Source: Ignavibacteria bacterium (GTDB lineage Bacteria > Bacteroidota > Ignavibacteria > Tepidaquicellales > Tepidaquicellaceae). From it: a stretch of 64,000 nucleotides of DNA. The notes below the pieces were generated by a model. It was given only the letters and a program-made list of their open reading frames with translations. It was not told the origin of the DNA and did no database searches. Position numbers and translations under genes: made by a program. The first letter of the stretch is position 1. Every line of letters begins with the position of its first letter. Positions 27,003-36,023 of the stretch are shown here, one piece after another. Where the stretch lies: the NCBI GenBank assembly GCA_016704345.1, contig JADJAH010000003.1, positions 372,001 to 436,000 on the forward strand, in the 5' to 3' direction.

Positions 27003-28049
27003 CTACTCAAAATCATGTTCAAAATATTCCGTAGTCCGTCCAAGACTGTCCTGTCCTGACGAAAAACCTTTCTTAGAACTCTTTGAACTTATTCTTTCCT
27101 GAAGCTTCTTTCTGAATTCTTCGGCTGCATTGTAACCATAATGTTTACAAAGATAGTTCAATGCAATAACTTCCGCAATCACCGTAATGTTCTTGCCGGG
27201 AAAAATCGGGAGCTTAACTAGTTCAACATCCACTCCTGCAAGATTCATTATGCTGCTGTCAAGTCCTGTTCTTTCGTATGCTTTGTTCTTTTGCCAATCT
27301 TCAAGTTCAACAACAACTTCAACTCTCTTCTGATATCTTATTGCTCTGATCCCGAATATAGTTCTGACATCAATAATCCCAAGTCCTCTAATTTCCATAA
27401 TATGCTTCGACAGAGCCGTTCCTGAACCCATCAGTACACCTTCACCTTTTTTTGTAACAACAACTATGTCATCTGCAACAAGCCGGTGACCTCTCTCTAC
27501 AAGGTCAAGCACAATCTCGCTTTTCCCGATTCCTGATTTTCCTGCAAACATTAATCCGACACCATACACATCAACAAATGAGCCGTGTATTATAAGCTGT
27601 GCTGAAAACTGATCATCAAGAAAATCACTTATGAAATATGACAGTCTTGTAGTAGGATATGGTGTAACAAAGAGGGGAATACCTTCTCTATCACATGCTA
27701 TCTTTAGCTCTTCGGGAATCTGATTGTTGTTTGTAACAATTATGCACGGAACTTCAAACGAACAAAACCGGTCTAATGTGCTTTGTCTTTCCGCCCCGCT
27801 GAGATGGTCAAGATACTGAATTTCGGTATTTCCAAACACCTGTACCCTGTTGAATGTGAAGAGATCAACATACCCTGCAAGCGCAAGACCCGGCCTGTGA
27901 ATATCTTTTTCAGTTATTGTAGTATCAGGACTGATTTCAGATTCAGTAACCTTCACAAGTTTGAATCTTTCCTTCGTCTGATCATAAAAAAACTGCACAG
28001 TGATGAACTCTCGTTTGAGTTCTTTTATATTTTCAAACCTGTGAGCCAA
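27003..28049 (-). CDS. hprK: HPr kinase/phosphorylase
   Basis: A 348-residue bifunctional serine kinase/phosphorylase of HPr. The N-terminal regulatory domain is followed by HGSFVDVYGVGLMFAGKSG and IGKSEIVLDLVERGHRLVAD, which include the P-loop GKSGIGKSE, then the K-site signature EIRGLGIIDVRTIFG. Length is normal apart from a C-terminal extension of about 30 residues. It lies 7 bases after hpf. No ptsH, ptsI or EIIA gene is in view; many Bacteroidota-group genomes have hprK with an incomplete PTS, so a regulatory role is inferred. The gene sits inside a peptide-transport cluster. Confidence 0.94.
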   Translation of the reverse strand: MAHRFENIKELKREFITVQFFYDQTKERFKLVKVTESEISPDTTITEKDIHRPGLALAGYVDLFTFNRVQVFGNTEIQYLDHLSGAERQSTLDRFCSFEVPCIIVTNNNQIPEELKIACDREGIPLFVTPYPTTRLSYFISDFLDDQFSAQLIIHGSFVDVYGVGLMFAGKSGIGKSEIVLDLVERGHRLVADDIVVVTKKGEGVLMGSGTALSKHIMEIRGLGIIDVRTIFGIRAIRYQKRVEVVVELEDWQKNKAYERTGLDSSIMNLAGVDVELVKLPIFPGKNITVIAEVIALNYLCKHYGYNAAEEFRKKLQERISSKSSKKGFSSGQDSLGRTTEYFEHDFE

Positions 28050-28056
28050 TAATTAT

Positions 28057-28380
28057 TTATTGCTTCAGAGCTTTAGCCCCTTTTCTGTCTGTTATTTTGT
28101 CTTTATGTTTGAGAAGCTGTGTCTGGATCTTTTCAACGGCCTTGTCAATTGATTTGACAAAATCGTCAGAGCTTTCTTTTGCGGTGAGGGTTTTATCGTT
28201 GATCTTAAGAAGTATCTCGCAAATCTTCACGCTGTTTATCGCTTTTTCAAAGGAAAGAATTGCATCTGCATGAATAATGTTGGCATGATATTTTTCAAGC
28301 GTATTGATTTCCTGTACAAGGTAATCTGTTAATGCTTCATGCGCTTTGAAATGCCTGGCTGTAATGTTGGTCTTGATCAT
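28057..28380 (-). CDS. hpf: Ribosome hibernation-promoting factor, short form
   Basis: A 107-residue protein of the RaiA/HPF (sigma-54 modulation) family: NITARHFKAHEALTDYLVQE, the middle HANIIHADAILSFEKA, then AKESSDDFVKSIDKAVEKIQ. It has no C-terminal dimerisation domain, so it is the short type that works on stationary-phase 70S or 100S ribosomes. It is followed directly by hprK, an arrangement seen in several phyla. A 181-base gap separates it from the upstream binding-protein gene. Confidence 0.9.
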   Translation of the reverse strand: MIKTNITARHFKAHEALTDYLVQEINTLEKYHANIIHADAILSFEKAINSVKICEILLKINDKTLTAKESSDDFVKSIDKAVEKIQTQLLKHKDKITDRKGAKALKQ

Positions 28381-28561
28381 TTTGTCTTCGAAGATTTGTA
28401 TTATTGGATGAGATGTCCTTTTGTGTCAATATGGTAAACAATATTATTTTTTTCAACATTATTATTGAAAATGAAGGAACACGAATTGCATAGGGACTTC
28501 GTTAAACCAAAAATCAATTTGTATCCTCACGGAACATAAAATTTTCGCTATGCATGCTTCA

Positions 28562-30367
28562 TCAGTTCTTATACAGCTGTCTTGCGCTGGGCACCCACCA
28601 TTGGTTAAGCAAGGGTGAATCAGGATATGCATACCATCTCTTGTTCTTGTATCTGTTACTGTTCAGATATCTGACCGGTTCGCTCCAAAGAAATGTTACG
28701 GGCTGGTCGTCATAAACTATTTTCTGCCAGTTGTAAAGTATCTCTTTTCTTTTTGTCTCATCAAACTCCACTCTGTTTGCCTCCAGCAGTTTGTCGCTTT
28801 CGGGATTGTTGTAACTGAAATAATTACTTCCTTCTCCTATCGACTGTGACGAATGCCATATCTGATAAGGATCATCAGGAATTGCCGTCAATTGCCAGCC
28901 TGCAAAACAAGCGTCATACTGATGCTTCTTTATCTTGTCAAGGAACACGGACCATTCATATTCCTGCATACTCGCATCAATGCCTAATTGTTTCAATTGT
29001 TCAATTACTATCAGCAAAACTTTTTTCCTCTTTGGATTCGTGTTATTTGTAAAAGTAAATCTGAAGTCTGTCTTCTTTCCGTTTATGACTTTGTCAATGA
29101 TACCGTCCCCGTCAGTATCCTTCCAGCCTGCTTCTGTAAGTAGCTTCCTGGCTTTTTCCGGATCGTAATTTATTTTCGGAAGATCAGTATTGAGATATCT
29201 GCTCTTCAGAAATATGTGAGACTCAATTGTATTACCCATACCGAAAACGATCTTGTCAATTATCGATTGCCTGTCAATCGCATGACTTAACGCCCATCTT
29301 ACTTTTGGATCAGAAAATAGCGGCGAGTTATTGTTCCAGGCAATGTAGTTGTATGAAGGTTCTATTACCAAGGCTTTCTCGAGACCAAACTGTCCGGGAT
29401 CTTTCACATTCTCAACAAAGTCGATTGGCTGAATTACTTCCATATGATCAACTTCCTTGTTCTTCGCAGCAACAACGGCTGCATTCTGATCTTTGATTGT
29501 CTTAAAGATTATCCTGTTTGGATAATTAGGAATTTCAGACTTGTTCCAGTAATTGTCATTTCTCCTTAGGGTTATCGATTGTCCTGTAGTCCATTTATCA
29601 AGAACATAGGGGCCTGTACCAACTACATACTTTGGATCTCTTGAGATTTCTTCAGAATTTATAAAATCAGCAAATTTCTGCATCTCCGGATATTTCTTAG
29701 GATCAAAATTGCTTTGTGCTGCTTCTAATTCAGCCCATGTAAATTTGTCGTTCATATTATCCTTGTCTAGAAGATGCTTTGGGATGATCTCAAGATCACC
29801 AAGGGAGTATATGGCGCGGAAATACGGCTTAGCCATGTTAAACCTGACCTTGTATTTATTTCCATCCACAAGCTCAACACTCTTCACATCAAGAAAATAA
29901 TTTCTCAATGCCTGTGCATCCGTAAACGGATTCTTAATTACCTTTACGGTGAATATTATGTCTTCTCCGCTAAACGGCGCCCCGTCGGAAAACTTCACAT
30001 TGTCTCTTAGCTCAAATGTATAGGAGAGATGGTCGTCGCTTATAACCGGAAGTGACTTTGCAAGCAGAGGTATTTGCTCGTATGTTACACGATCAATTTC
30101 AAGCAGGTTCTCAAAAATATAAAGGGATATACCTGAAGCTGTTGCATCATTAGTCACAACAGGATTCAATTTTTCCGCATCCGACATTTCCTGCTTTACA
30201 ATCCAGTCTCCTTCGATAACTCCTGTAGTATCAACCGGTCCAAGCGACGTGATCTCCATTGAAGCCTGCTTGTTTGATTCGGTTGTATCTTTTTTCCTTC
30301 CGCACGATGAAACTTCGATGACCAGAAGTATCATCATTAATATCCTTAAACAATTCTTAAAAACCAT
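28562..30367 (-). CDS. Family 5 extracellular solute-binding lipoprotein (peptide type), copy 2
   Basis: A 601-residue lipoprotein; the signal peptide ends in the lipobox IEVSSC. It has the same motifs as copy 1 (YTFELRDNVKFSDGAPFSGE, LDKWTTGQSITLRRNDNYWN, VRWALSHAIDRQSIIDKIVF, DTDGDGIIDK) and runs collinear with it from the first mature residues to the shared last residues LYKN/RYKN. The two differ most in the linker after the lipid anchor. The copies flank hpf-hprK, suggesting a duplication with diversification of ligand choice. No permease is closer than those at 22943-25075, which both could use. Confidence 0.93.
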   Translation of the reverse strand: MVFKNCLRILMMILLVIEVSSCGRKKDTTESNKQASMEITSLGPVDTTGVIEGDWIVKQEMSDAEKLNPVVTNDATASGISLYIFENLLEIDRVTYEQIPLLAKSLPVISDDHLSYTFELRDNVKFSDGAPFSGEDIIFTVKVIKNPFTDAQALRNYFLDVKSVELVDGNKYKVRFNMAKPYFRAIYSLGDLEIIPKHLLDKDNMNDKFTWAELEAAQSNFDPKKYPEMQKFADFINSEEISRDPKYVVGTGPYVLDKWTTGQSITLRRNDNYWNKSEIPNYPNRIIFKTIKDQNAAVVAAKNKEVDHMEVIQPIDFVENVKDPGQFGLEKALVIEPSYNYIAWNNNSPLFSDPKVRWALSHAIDRQSIIDKIVFGMGNTIESHIFLKSRYLNTDLPKINYDPEKARKLLTEAGWKDTDGDGIIDKVINGKKTDFRFTFTNNTNPKRKKVLLIVIEQLKQLGIDASMQEYEWSVFLDKIKKHQYDACFAGWQLTAIPDDPYQIWHSSQSIGEGSNYFSYNNPESDKLLEANRVEFDETKRKEILYNWQKIVYDDQPVTFLWSEPVRYLNSNRYKNKRWYAYPDSPLLNQWWVPSARQLYKN

Positions 30368-30537
30368 TTCGGTAGATTTCTTGATTTATAATAGGGCAGT
30401 TCTCGTTTCCTTCATCTTTTCTTAGCAAACAAATATTGTATCCTTCAGCATCTGATCTTCATGTTGAATTCAAAATCGGAGGCGAAGATTGTAAATATTA
30501 TCTTTGAATTATTCAAGTGATTGTAATATCTTGAACC

Positions 30538-31071
30538 ATGCTAAACATTCCCGAAGCTCCCGATGTTGATATCAGGTTTGCCCGACGAATATACAGAATC
30601 ATTCTGTTTTCAACTCTTGCCTGGTTAATTCTGATTATGCTCCCGCCTTTGTTTATTCAATTTGGAGGAGTGTTTGAAAAAATTTCGTCCTATGTATATT
30701 TTGCATTTTCACCTCTATGTCATCAGGAAGAAGCCAGATCGTTCAGTATAGCAGGCTCGCAGATCGCCGTGTGTTCCCGCTGCAGTATGATCTATGGAGG
30801 TTTTGCAGCCGGCGTTCTTGCTTACCCGTTCATCAGAAGGATCAGCAACATAAACTCTCCGCCTTTATGGATGTTAGTTATTCCCGCAGTTCTTCTTGTA
30901 TTTGATGTCGTCATTGACAACGCAGGAATTTTCAGAAATTCTTTTCTGACAAGATCTGTAACAGGATTTGCTATCGGCTTTGCGCTTACATTTTTTCTGA
31001 TACCGGGATTCATCAGATTCTTTTTTGAACTATCAACCTTCTTTGGAAGTAAAGCCGGAGAAAGAACTTGA
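30538..31071 (+). CDS. DUF2085 membrane protein
   Basis: A 177-residue membrane protein with four or five membrane segments. The DUF2085 signature is clear: FSPLCHQEEARSF and SQIAVCSRCSMIYGGFAAG, with conserved Cys and His at the membrane face. Function is unknown. TATCTTTG at 30499-30506 matches the -7 promoter element but lacks a well-spaced TTG. It overlaps the next gene by four bases (TTGA). Confidence 0.82.
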   Translation: MLNIPEAPDVDIRFARRIYRIILFSTLAWLILIMLPPLFIQFGGVFEKISSYVYFAFSPLCHQEEARSFSIAGSQIAVCSRCSMIYGGFAAGVLAYPFIRRISNINSPPLWMLVIPAVLLVFDVVIDNAGIFRNSFLTRSVTGFAIGFALTFFLIPGFIRFFFELSTFFGSKAGERT

Positions 31072-31583
31072 ACAGTACACCAAACAGGGTTTTGCCCGTT
31101 CTTTACGGTGCAATGATAATGACTGTACTTTCGGTCTTCCCTCTCCTTAATCTGATCAACATCTTCTGCTGCGCTGGTGTAGCCATAGGCGGATTTGCCG
31201 GAGTTTATTTTTACTCAAGACAACTTGCAAACACAAATATTCCTATGACTTCCAAAGACGGCGGAATGATAGGATTACTTAGCGGCATACTTGCCGCAGT
31301 TCTTGTAAGCGGATTCGGAGTTCTGGCAGGTCTGCTGTCTCAGATCAACCCTATGACGGAGATGGTGAAAATGCTGGACGATTCCGGATTCAGCATCCCA
31401 ACAGAGATGCTTTCATACGTTGAAAAATTTTCAGAGGAATATAATCGTTACGGTTTCTCACCATCGATAGCAATCTTCTCGTTTTTCTTGCATATGATAT
31501 TGTTCCCATTGTTTGGTTCTATTGGCGCTATTATAGGCGTTTCAGTATTCAGCAAAAAGCAAAATTCCGTGATGCCGCAATGA
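31068..31583 (+). CDS. Conserved-looking membrane protein of unknown function
   Basis: A 171-residue protein, TTG start, four bases inside the preceding gene. It has four membrane segments (about 10-27, 28-50, 65-90, 138-165) and a glycine-rich second segment. Its spacing and size resemble DUF4199-type proteins, but I cannot assign it. It overlaps the following gene by four bases (ATGA), so the three small membrane proteins look translationally coupled. Confidence 0.6.
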   Translation: MNSTPNRVLPVLYGAMIMTVLSVFPLLNLINIFCCAGVAIGGFAGVYFYSRQLANTNIPMTSKDGGMIGLLSGILAAVLVSGFGVLAGLLSQINPMTEMVKMLDDSGFSIPTEMLSYVEKFSEEYNRYGFSPSIAIFSFFLHMILFPLFGSIGAIIGVSVFSKKQNSVMPQ

Positions 31584-32011
31584 ACTTTGTGGAGAAAATT
31601 ACCAGGACGGAATCTGACAAACTGCGATTCATTCTCTTTGGATTCATAGCAGTAACTTTGGTCTCAATCTTCTTTACCCCAAGTGACCTGGTTGCTGAAC
31701 TGTTTCCTGATCTGTTCAGGTACGAAAGTTCATGCATCATGCTCAATGTTGCAGGTATTCCATGTCCGTTTTGCGGCATGTCGAGGGCATGGAAAGAATT
31801 TACTAAGATGAATTTCACTGCAGCAATTCATCACAATCCTTCTTCAATTGCTTTCTTCATAATTTCGGGAGTCACAATTTCAGCGATCTTTGTATTGAGC
31901 CTTTTTAATTACAAGTTCAAAGTTACAAGCACTTGGAAAACTTTATTAATGTTAACTGCAGTTCTATTCATAATCTGGATACTAAACATTCTATATGGAC
32001 ATCATTTCTAA
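31580..32011 (+). CDS. DUF2752 membrane protein
   Basis: A 143-residue protein with three membrane segments and the DUF2752 signature: GIPCPFCGMSRAWKEFTKMN (CPxCG[ML][ST]RA) near residue 58, followed by AIHHNPSSIAFF. The two cysteines suggest metal or redox chemistry, but no function is established. It is the third gene of an overlapping set with the DUF2085 protein and is followed 17 bases later by the PHP gene. Confidence 0.85.
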   Translation: MNFVEKITRTESDKLRFILFGFIAVTLVSIFFTPSDLVAELFPDLFRYESSCIMLNVAGIPCPFCGMSRAWKEFTKMNFTAAIHHNPSSIAFFIISGVTISAIFVLSLFNYKFKVTSTWKTLLMLTAVLFIIWILNILYGHHF

Positions 32012-32028
32012 ACTGATCCCTCTCAAAT

Positions 32029-33117
32029 ATGTTTGAATACTCGGGATCAATTCATATTCACTCAAAATTTTCTGACGGCACAGGTTCGGTAAAAGAAATA
32101 GCCGGCTATGCTTCAGAATCAGATCTCGACTTCATTATCCTTACAGATCATAATACTCTTAAGGCAAAGGAAAAAGGTTTTGAGAATTGGTATAAAAAAA
32201 CAATGCTAATTGTCGGTTACGAAGTAAATGATATAAAAAACAAAAATCATTATCTCGTTTTCGGACTCGACGAAGTAGTCGGGTCATATGTAAAACTTAA
32301 AGACGGCGACCTCGGCAACAAGTTAACTGCCATTGAATATGTAAAGGAAATCAAAAAGAAAGGCGGCATAGGTTTTCTTGCTCATCCGGATGAGAAGCGA
32401 AAGCATCTTGAGGGGCATCCAGCTTATCCATGGACTGCATGGGATTCAGAAGAGTTTGACGGAATTGAGATCTGGAATCACATGAGTGAGTGGGCTGAAG
32501 GACTGAATGATTCAAACAAGGTCAGCAGGTTCATCCATCCTTTGAAATCAATTATCTCTCCAGCGGCCGAGACACTTAAGAAATGGGACAAGCTGAATGA
32601 GAAGAGAAAGGTCGTTGCTTTGGGCGGCATAGATGCTCATGCGCACAAGCATACAATAATGGGAATAGATTTTGAGATCTTCGCATACAAAATACTTTTT
32701 AAGTCTATTCGTACGCATGTATACCTTGAACAGGAACTTAATCCCGGAAACAGTAAGAAGTTAGAAAGCGACAAGCTCCGCATCATCGAGGCGATTGGCA
32801 AAGGTAGAAGTTTTATCGTCAATCATTATAACGGTGACGGCAAAGGATTCCGGTTTGCCGCGGAATACAATGAAGAAAATTTTATTTCAGGAGACGAAAT
32901 TAAATTTGAACCTAAGAAAAAGAAAAAAATGATCTTCCGGGTCATGCTGCCGTCGGAAGCAACCATACGGTTGATTCATAACGGCAATTGTGTTGATGAG
33001 AAGAAAGGCATGGACGGCATTTGGGACAGCGATGAACCCGGTACATACAGGATCGAAGCATGGAAAGGAAAGCGAGGGTGGATATTCTCAAATCATATAA
33101 GAGTTGTTAAAGCATAA
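32029..33117 (+). CDS. PHP-domain metal-dependent phosphoesterase
   Basis: A 362-residue protein. The PHP motifs are SIHIHSKFSDGTGSVKEIAG (HxH and D, motif 1), IILTDHNTL (motif 2), VGYEVND with the metal-binding Glu, GFLAHPDEKR and GGIDAHAHK. These would bind a di- or trinuclear metal centre that hydrolyses a phosphoester. The C-terminal 90 residues form a beta-rich domain that probably binds ligand. The substrate is unknown; relatives act on 3',5'-nucleotide bisphosphates or polymerase products. Its stop overlaps the start of the GroES-like gene (TAATG). Confidence 0.82.
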   Translation: MFEYSGSIHIHSKFSDGTGSVKEIAGYASESDLDFIILTDHNTLKAKEKGFENWYKKTMLIVGYEVNDIKNKNHYLVFGLDEVVGSYVKLKDGDLGNKLTAIEYVKEIKKKGGIGFLAHPDEKRKHLEGHPAYPWTAWDSEEFDGIEIWNHMSEWAEGLNDSNKVSRFIHPLKSIISPAAETLKKWDKLNEKRKVVALGGIDAHAHKHTIMGIDFEIFAYKILFKSIRTHVYLEQELNPGNSKKLESDKLRIIEAIGKGRSFIVNHYNGDGKGFRFAAEYNEENFISGDEIKFEPKKKKKMIFRVMLPSEATIRLIHNGNCVDEKKGMDGIWDSDEPGTYRIEAWKGKRGWIFSNHIRVVKA

Positions 33118-33494
33118 TGGAAAACAATACAGCAAGCATACTTGAGAAACTCATAATCATTGGAGACAGAGTGCTTATAAAACCTCTGTCAGATTCCGAA
33201 AAAACTCTTGCAGGACTTTATCTGCCTCCGGGAGTTCAGGAGAAAGAGCAAGTCAGGAGAGGTTATGTTATGAAAGCAGGTCCCGGATACCCTGTGCCGA
33301 TTCCGGTTGAGGATGAAACATGGAAGAAGACTGATGATAACGTTAGGTATATTCCTCTGCAAGTTAAAGAAGGTGACCTTGCATTGTATCTTCAGAGGGA
33401 TGGTGTTGAAGTTATTTATTCAAACGAAAAATATTTCATTGTTCCCCAACATTCGATTCTTCTTGTAGAAAGAGACGAAGAATTATTGCACTGA
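33117..33494 (+). CDS. Divergent GroES/Cpn10-family co-chaperonin
   Basis: A 125-residue protein. IIGDRVLIKPLSDSEKTLAG is the Cpn10 start signature; YVMKAGPGYP, EGDLALYLQRDGVEV and EKYFIVPQHSILLV follow the Cpn10 beta barrel. A roughly 20-residue insertion (PVPIPVEDETWKKTDDNV) and a SDSEKTLAGLYLPP mobile-loop region differ from housekeeping GroES, and no groEL is adjacent. It is therefore likely a second, specialised Cpn10-like protein rather than the main co-chaperonin. It is translationally coupled to the PHP gene. Confidence 0.8.
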   Translation: MENNTASILEKLIIIGDRVLIKPLSDSEKTLAGLYLPPGVQEKEQVRRGYVMKAGPGYPVPIPVEDETWKKTDDNVRYIPLQVKEGDLALYLQRDGVEVIYSNEKYFIVPQHSILLVERDEELLH

Positions 33495-33552
33495 AATACT
33501 CATCCGCAAAGCACTATGCTCGGCTTGCTAAAATTAATTTGATTTCAGATCA

Positions 33553-34755
33553 ATGAACAAATCTGTGATTTCAAAGAGCATATTTAATAAAACTATTCTT
33601 ATACTCTCCTTTGTCAGCCTGCTGAATGACATTTCATCTGAGATGCTTTATCCGATCCTTCCTATCTATTTCAAGAGCATAGGTTTCTCTGTTCTGTTTA
33701 TCGGCATACTTGAAGGATTTGCAGAAGCAATTGCAGGACTAAGCAAAGGTTACTTCGGAAAATACTCGGATCTGTCGGGCAGACGGTCCCCGTTCATTAC
33801 TGTCGGGTATGCCATGAGTGCAATCTCAAAACCGATGATGGTTTTGATCTTGCAGCCGCTTTGGGTTTTTTTTGCAAGAACACTTGACAGGCTTGGTAAA
33901 GGTGTAAGAACTGCTTCCCGCGATGCCATGCTTTCAGACAATTCCTTACCTCAGAATAAAGCAAAAGTTTTTGGCTTTCATAGAGGAATGGATACACTCG
34001 GCGCCGTTATAGGTCCTGTCATTGCGCTGATCTATCTTTCATACTATCCCGGGGATTACCGTAACATGTTTTTATATGCATTCATACCTGCGATGGCTGC
34101 AGTCTTGCTGACACTTTTTCTCAAAGACAAGAAGACACAAAAAGTTGATAGTCCTGATATCAGAAAGTACTTTTCATTTCTTTCGTACTGGAAGATCTCA
34201 GGAAGACAGTTCAGGCTGCTGACGATTGGATTGTTTGCGTTTGCTCTGATCAACAGCTCCGATATGTTCCTGCTTTTGATGATAAAAAATATCGGTTATG
34301 GTGATGATGACGTTATAAAGATCTATATCTTCTTCAACCTGGTATTAGCGCTAACAGCATTCCCTGCAGGAATTCTTGCCGATAAGATCGGATACAGAAA
34401 AAGCTTGCTCGCAGGATTTGTTGTATTTGCGGCTGCTTACGGATTGATGGCAATCGCTAAGGATAAAGAAATGATCTACGCAGCGTTCCTTCTCTACGGA
34501 ATGTTTCCGTCATTTACTGACGGAGTCTCTAAGGCATGGATATCGAACATTACTCCAAAAGAAAACACTGCAACAGCATTAGGATTTTTTACGGGAGTCA
34601 ACAGCATATTCGTATTGATCTCAAGTGCCCTTGCCGGACTAATATGGAATGTTGCCGGACCTTCATCTGTCTTTGTGTTTTCATCACTTGGAGCAATTGC
34701 TGTGATGATATATTTCCTGTTTATTTCAGGGAGTTTGATTCAGCCGTCAAGGTAA
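33553..34755 (+). CDS. MFS transporter
   Basis: A 400-residue inner-membrane protein with 12 predicted segments. The N-terminal SLLNDISSEMLYPILPIYF and the loop 2-3 motif YFGKYSDLSGRRSPFITVGY are typical of a subgroup of MFS permeases, with GILADKIGYRKSLLAG in the second half. Substrate unknown. Its last 16 bases overlap the 3' end of the opposing glycosyltransferase gene. Confidence 0.85.
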   Translation: MNKSVISKSIFNKTILILSFVSLLNDISSEMLYPILPIYFKSIGFSVLFIGILEGFAEAIAGLSKGYFGKYSDLSGRRSPFITVGYAMSAISKPMMVLILQPLWVFFARTLDRLGKGVRTASRDAMLSDNSLPQNKAKVFGFHRGMDTLGAVIGPVIALIYLSYYPGDYRNMFLYAFIPAMAAVLLTLFLKDKKTQKVDSPDIRKYFSFLSYWKISGRQFRLLTIGLFAFALINSSDMFLLLMIKNIGYGDDDVIKIYIFFNLVLALTAFPAGILADKIGYRKSLLAGFVVFAAAYGLMAIAKDKEMIYAAFLLYGMFPSFTDGVSKAWISNITPKENTATALGFFTGVNSIFVLISSALAGLIWNVAGPSSVFVFSSLGAIAVMIYFLFISGSLIQPSR

Positions 34756-35723
34756 TTGAATTTTGCTGCATATTCTCTCCAGTTGTCATCTGTAACAAGT
34801 TTGAGATCAGCCATTGTCCGGTGGAAATAATAATGAGTGAAGGCACGCTCGAGGCGCCACGAATCTCTTCCCGAAATCATCTTGCCGACAGATCTGAAAT
34901 ACCTGCCAAGTGTTTCCGGAATGTGAGAGAATAGAATTAGTTTGAGCAATGATTTTTTTGTGTGCTCATTTTTTCTGAAAGTTGTGAAGCTGTCGCAATT
35001 GCCCTGATTGCCGTATCTGGAGTTAATGTACTTTTGTGTCATTCTAGATCTTGGAATTACATGATATGACACTGCCTCAGATGTATAACCGAAACTGTAT
35101 CCCTTGTTAAGAATCTTGATGTTGAGTCCGGTCTCACCGTTTCCGATAAGTGTCTCCTTGGCTATATCGGGATTAAAACCCCCGCATTCAAAAAGTATTT
35201 CCTTCCTGATCATTTGATGACAACTGTATATGCCAATGTCAAAGTTGGCTATTATAAGCTTCTCCGGTCTGTCTATTAAACTAAGGGTTCCATCTTTGAA
35301 ATATTTCAATAACCAATCCGGCGGATCAAATTCCCATTTTGGCAAAACTCTTCCTCCAACAACTGCAACATTTTTATCAATCTCAAATACTCTTGTCATG
35401 TTTGTCAGAAGATCTTCATCTGCAATCATGTCGTCATCAGTATAATAAAGAAAATCACCTGTCGATTCCTTCGCTGCTGTATTCCTTGCATGATGCGCTC
35501 CCTGACGCGGTTCGAAAATGTACTTCAAATTAACCGGTGAGCGGGATTGCAATTCCAGAATTACTTGCTTTGTATTGTCAGTAGAGTTGTTATCGGCAAT
35601 AATAATCTCATACTTGTCTTTTGGATAATTTTGTGCAAAGCAACTTTCTATCGTCTTTCCGATTATATTGCATCTGTTGTATGTCGGTATGATAATAGTT
35701 ACAAATTTACAGCTTTGTTCCAT
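34740..35723 (-). CDS. Family 2 glycosyltransferase
   Basis: A 327-residue GT-A enzyme. VTIIIPTYNRCNIIGKTIES starts the nucleotide-sugar fold, IIIADNNSTDNT and ARNTAAKESTGDFLYYTDDD hold the DxD-type metal site, and the later GETGLNIKILNKGYS is typical of the acceptor half. It probably acts at the cytoplasmic membrane face in surface-polysaccharide assembly. A -7-like TANNTTTG element lies at 35749-35756 (minus strand), and one copy of a 23-bp direct repeat sits just upstream. Confidence 0.9.
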   Translation of the reverse strand: MEQSCKFVTIIIPTYNRCNIIGKTIESCFAQNYPKDKYEIIIADNNSTDNTKQVILELQSRSPVNLKYIFEPRQGAHHARNTAAKESTGDFLYYTDDDMIADEDLLTNMTRVFEIDKNVAVVGGRVLPKWEFDPPDWLLKYFKDGTLSLIDRPEKLIIANFDIGIYSCHQMIRKEILFECGGFNPDIAKETLIGNGETGLNIKILNKGYSFGYTSEAVSYHVIPRSRMTQKYINSRYGNQGNCDSFTTFRKNEHTKKSLLKLILFSHIPETLGRYFRSVGKMISGRDSWRLERAFTHYYFHRTMADLKLVTDDNWREYAAKFNYLDG

Positions 35724-35770
35724 GTAAGATCTATGAATTGAATTTATGCAAATTTACTAATTTCAGTCTT

Positions 35771-35793
35771 CTTAAACTCGTCAATCAAAAATC
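35771..35793. repeat. 23-bp direct repeat, copy 1
   Basis: Identical to 36124-36146 (begins CTTAAACTCGTC), with partial similarity continuing about 20 bases (both run into a CAG-ATAAAACAAA-type tail). The two copies bracket a palindrome-bearing segment of about 330 bp. Confidence 0.9.
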
Positions 35794-35924
35794 TTTTCTT
35801 CAGTATAAAACAAATGCTAACCAAAACGTTATGGTAGATCAAAACTGTTCCATATACATGCACAAAAACTGACAATTTAATGATGTGAAGAACAACCCGC
35901 CTTCGTATAATTGCCGTTAAAAAA

Positions 35925-36023
35925 ATTGGGAGCCATGGCGCAGCAAGAATTTCTGTTTGACGAAGCCCGACAGTGTTCTTCTGTCGGGCGAGGAGTTAAA
36001 TTCTTGCAGCCTTGGCGACCAAT
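35925..36023. repeat. 99-bp imperfect palindrome with GC-rich core hairpin
   Basis: The core is GCCCGACAG (35965-35973), loop TGTTCTT, CTGTCGGGC (35981-35989), a perfect 9-bp stem. Outer arms extend it: ATTGG...GCCATGGCG..GCAAGAATTT on the left pairs with AAATTCTTGC..CCTTGGCGACCAAT on the right. The region is clearly richer in GC than the flanks. The overlapping 67- and 80-codon frames look non-genuine. It could be a REP-like mobile palindrome or a structured RNA; I cannot tell which. Confidence 0.75.

Noticed and set aside
25145..27043. Longer start for the binding lipoprotein at 27043
   Set aside because: It would place 27 non-hydrophobic residues before the signal peptide and overlap hprK; the ATG at 26962 gives a normal lipoprotein signal.
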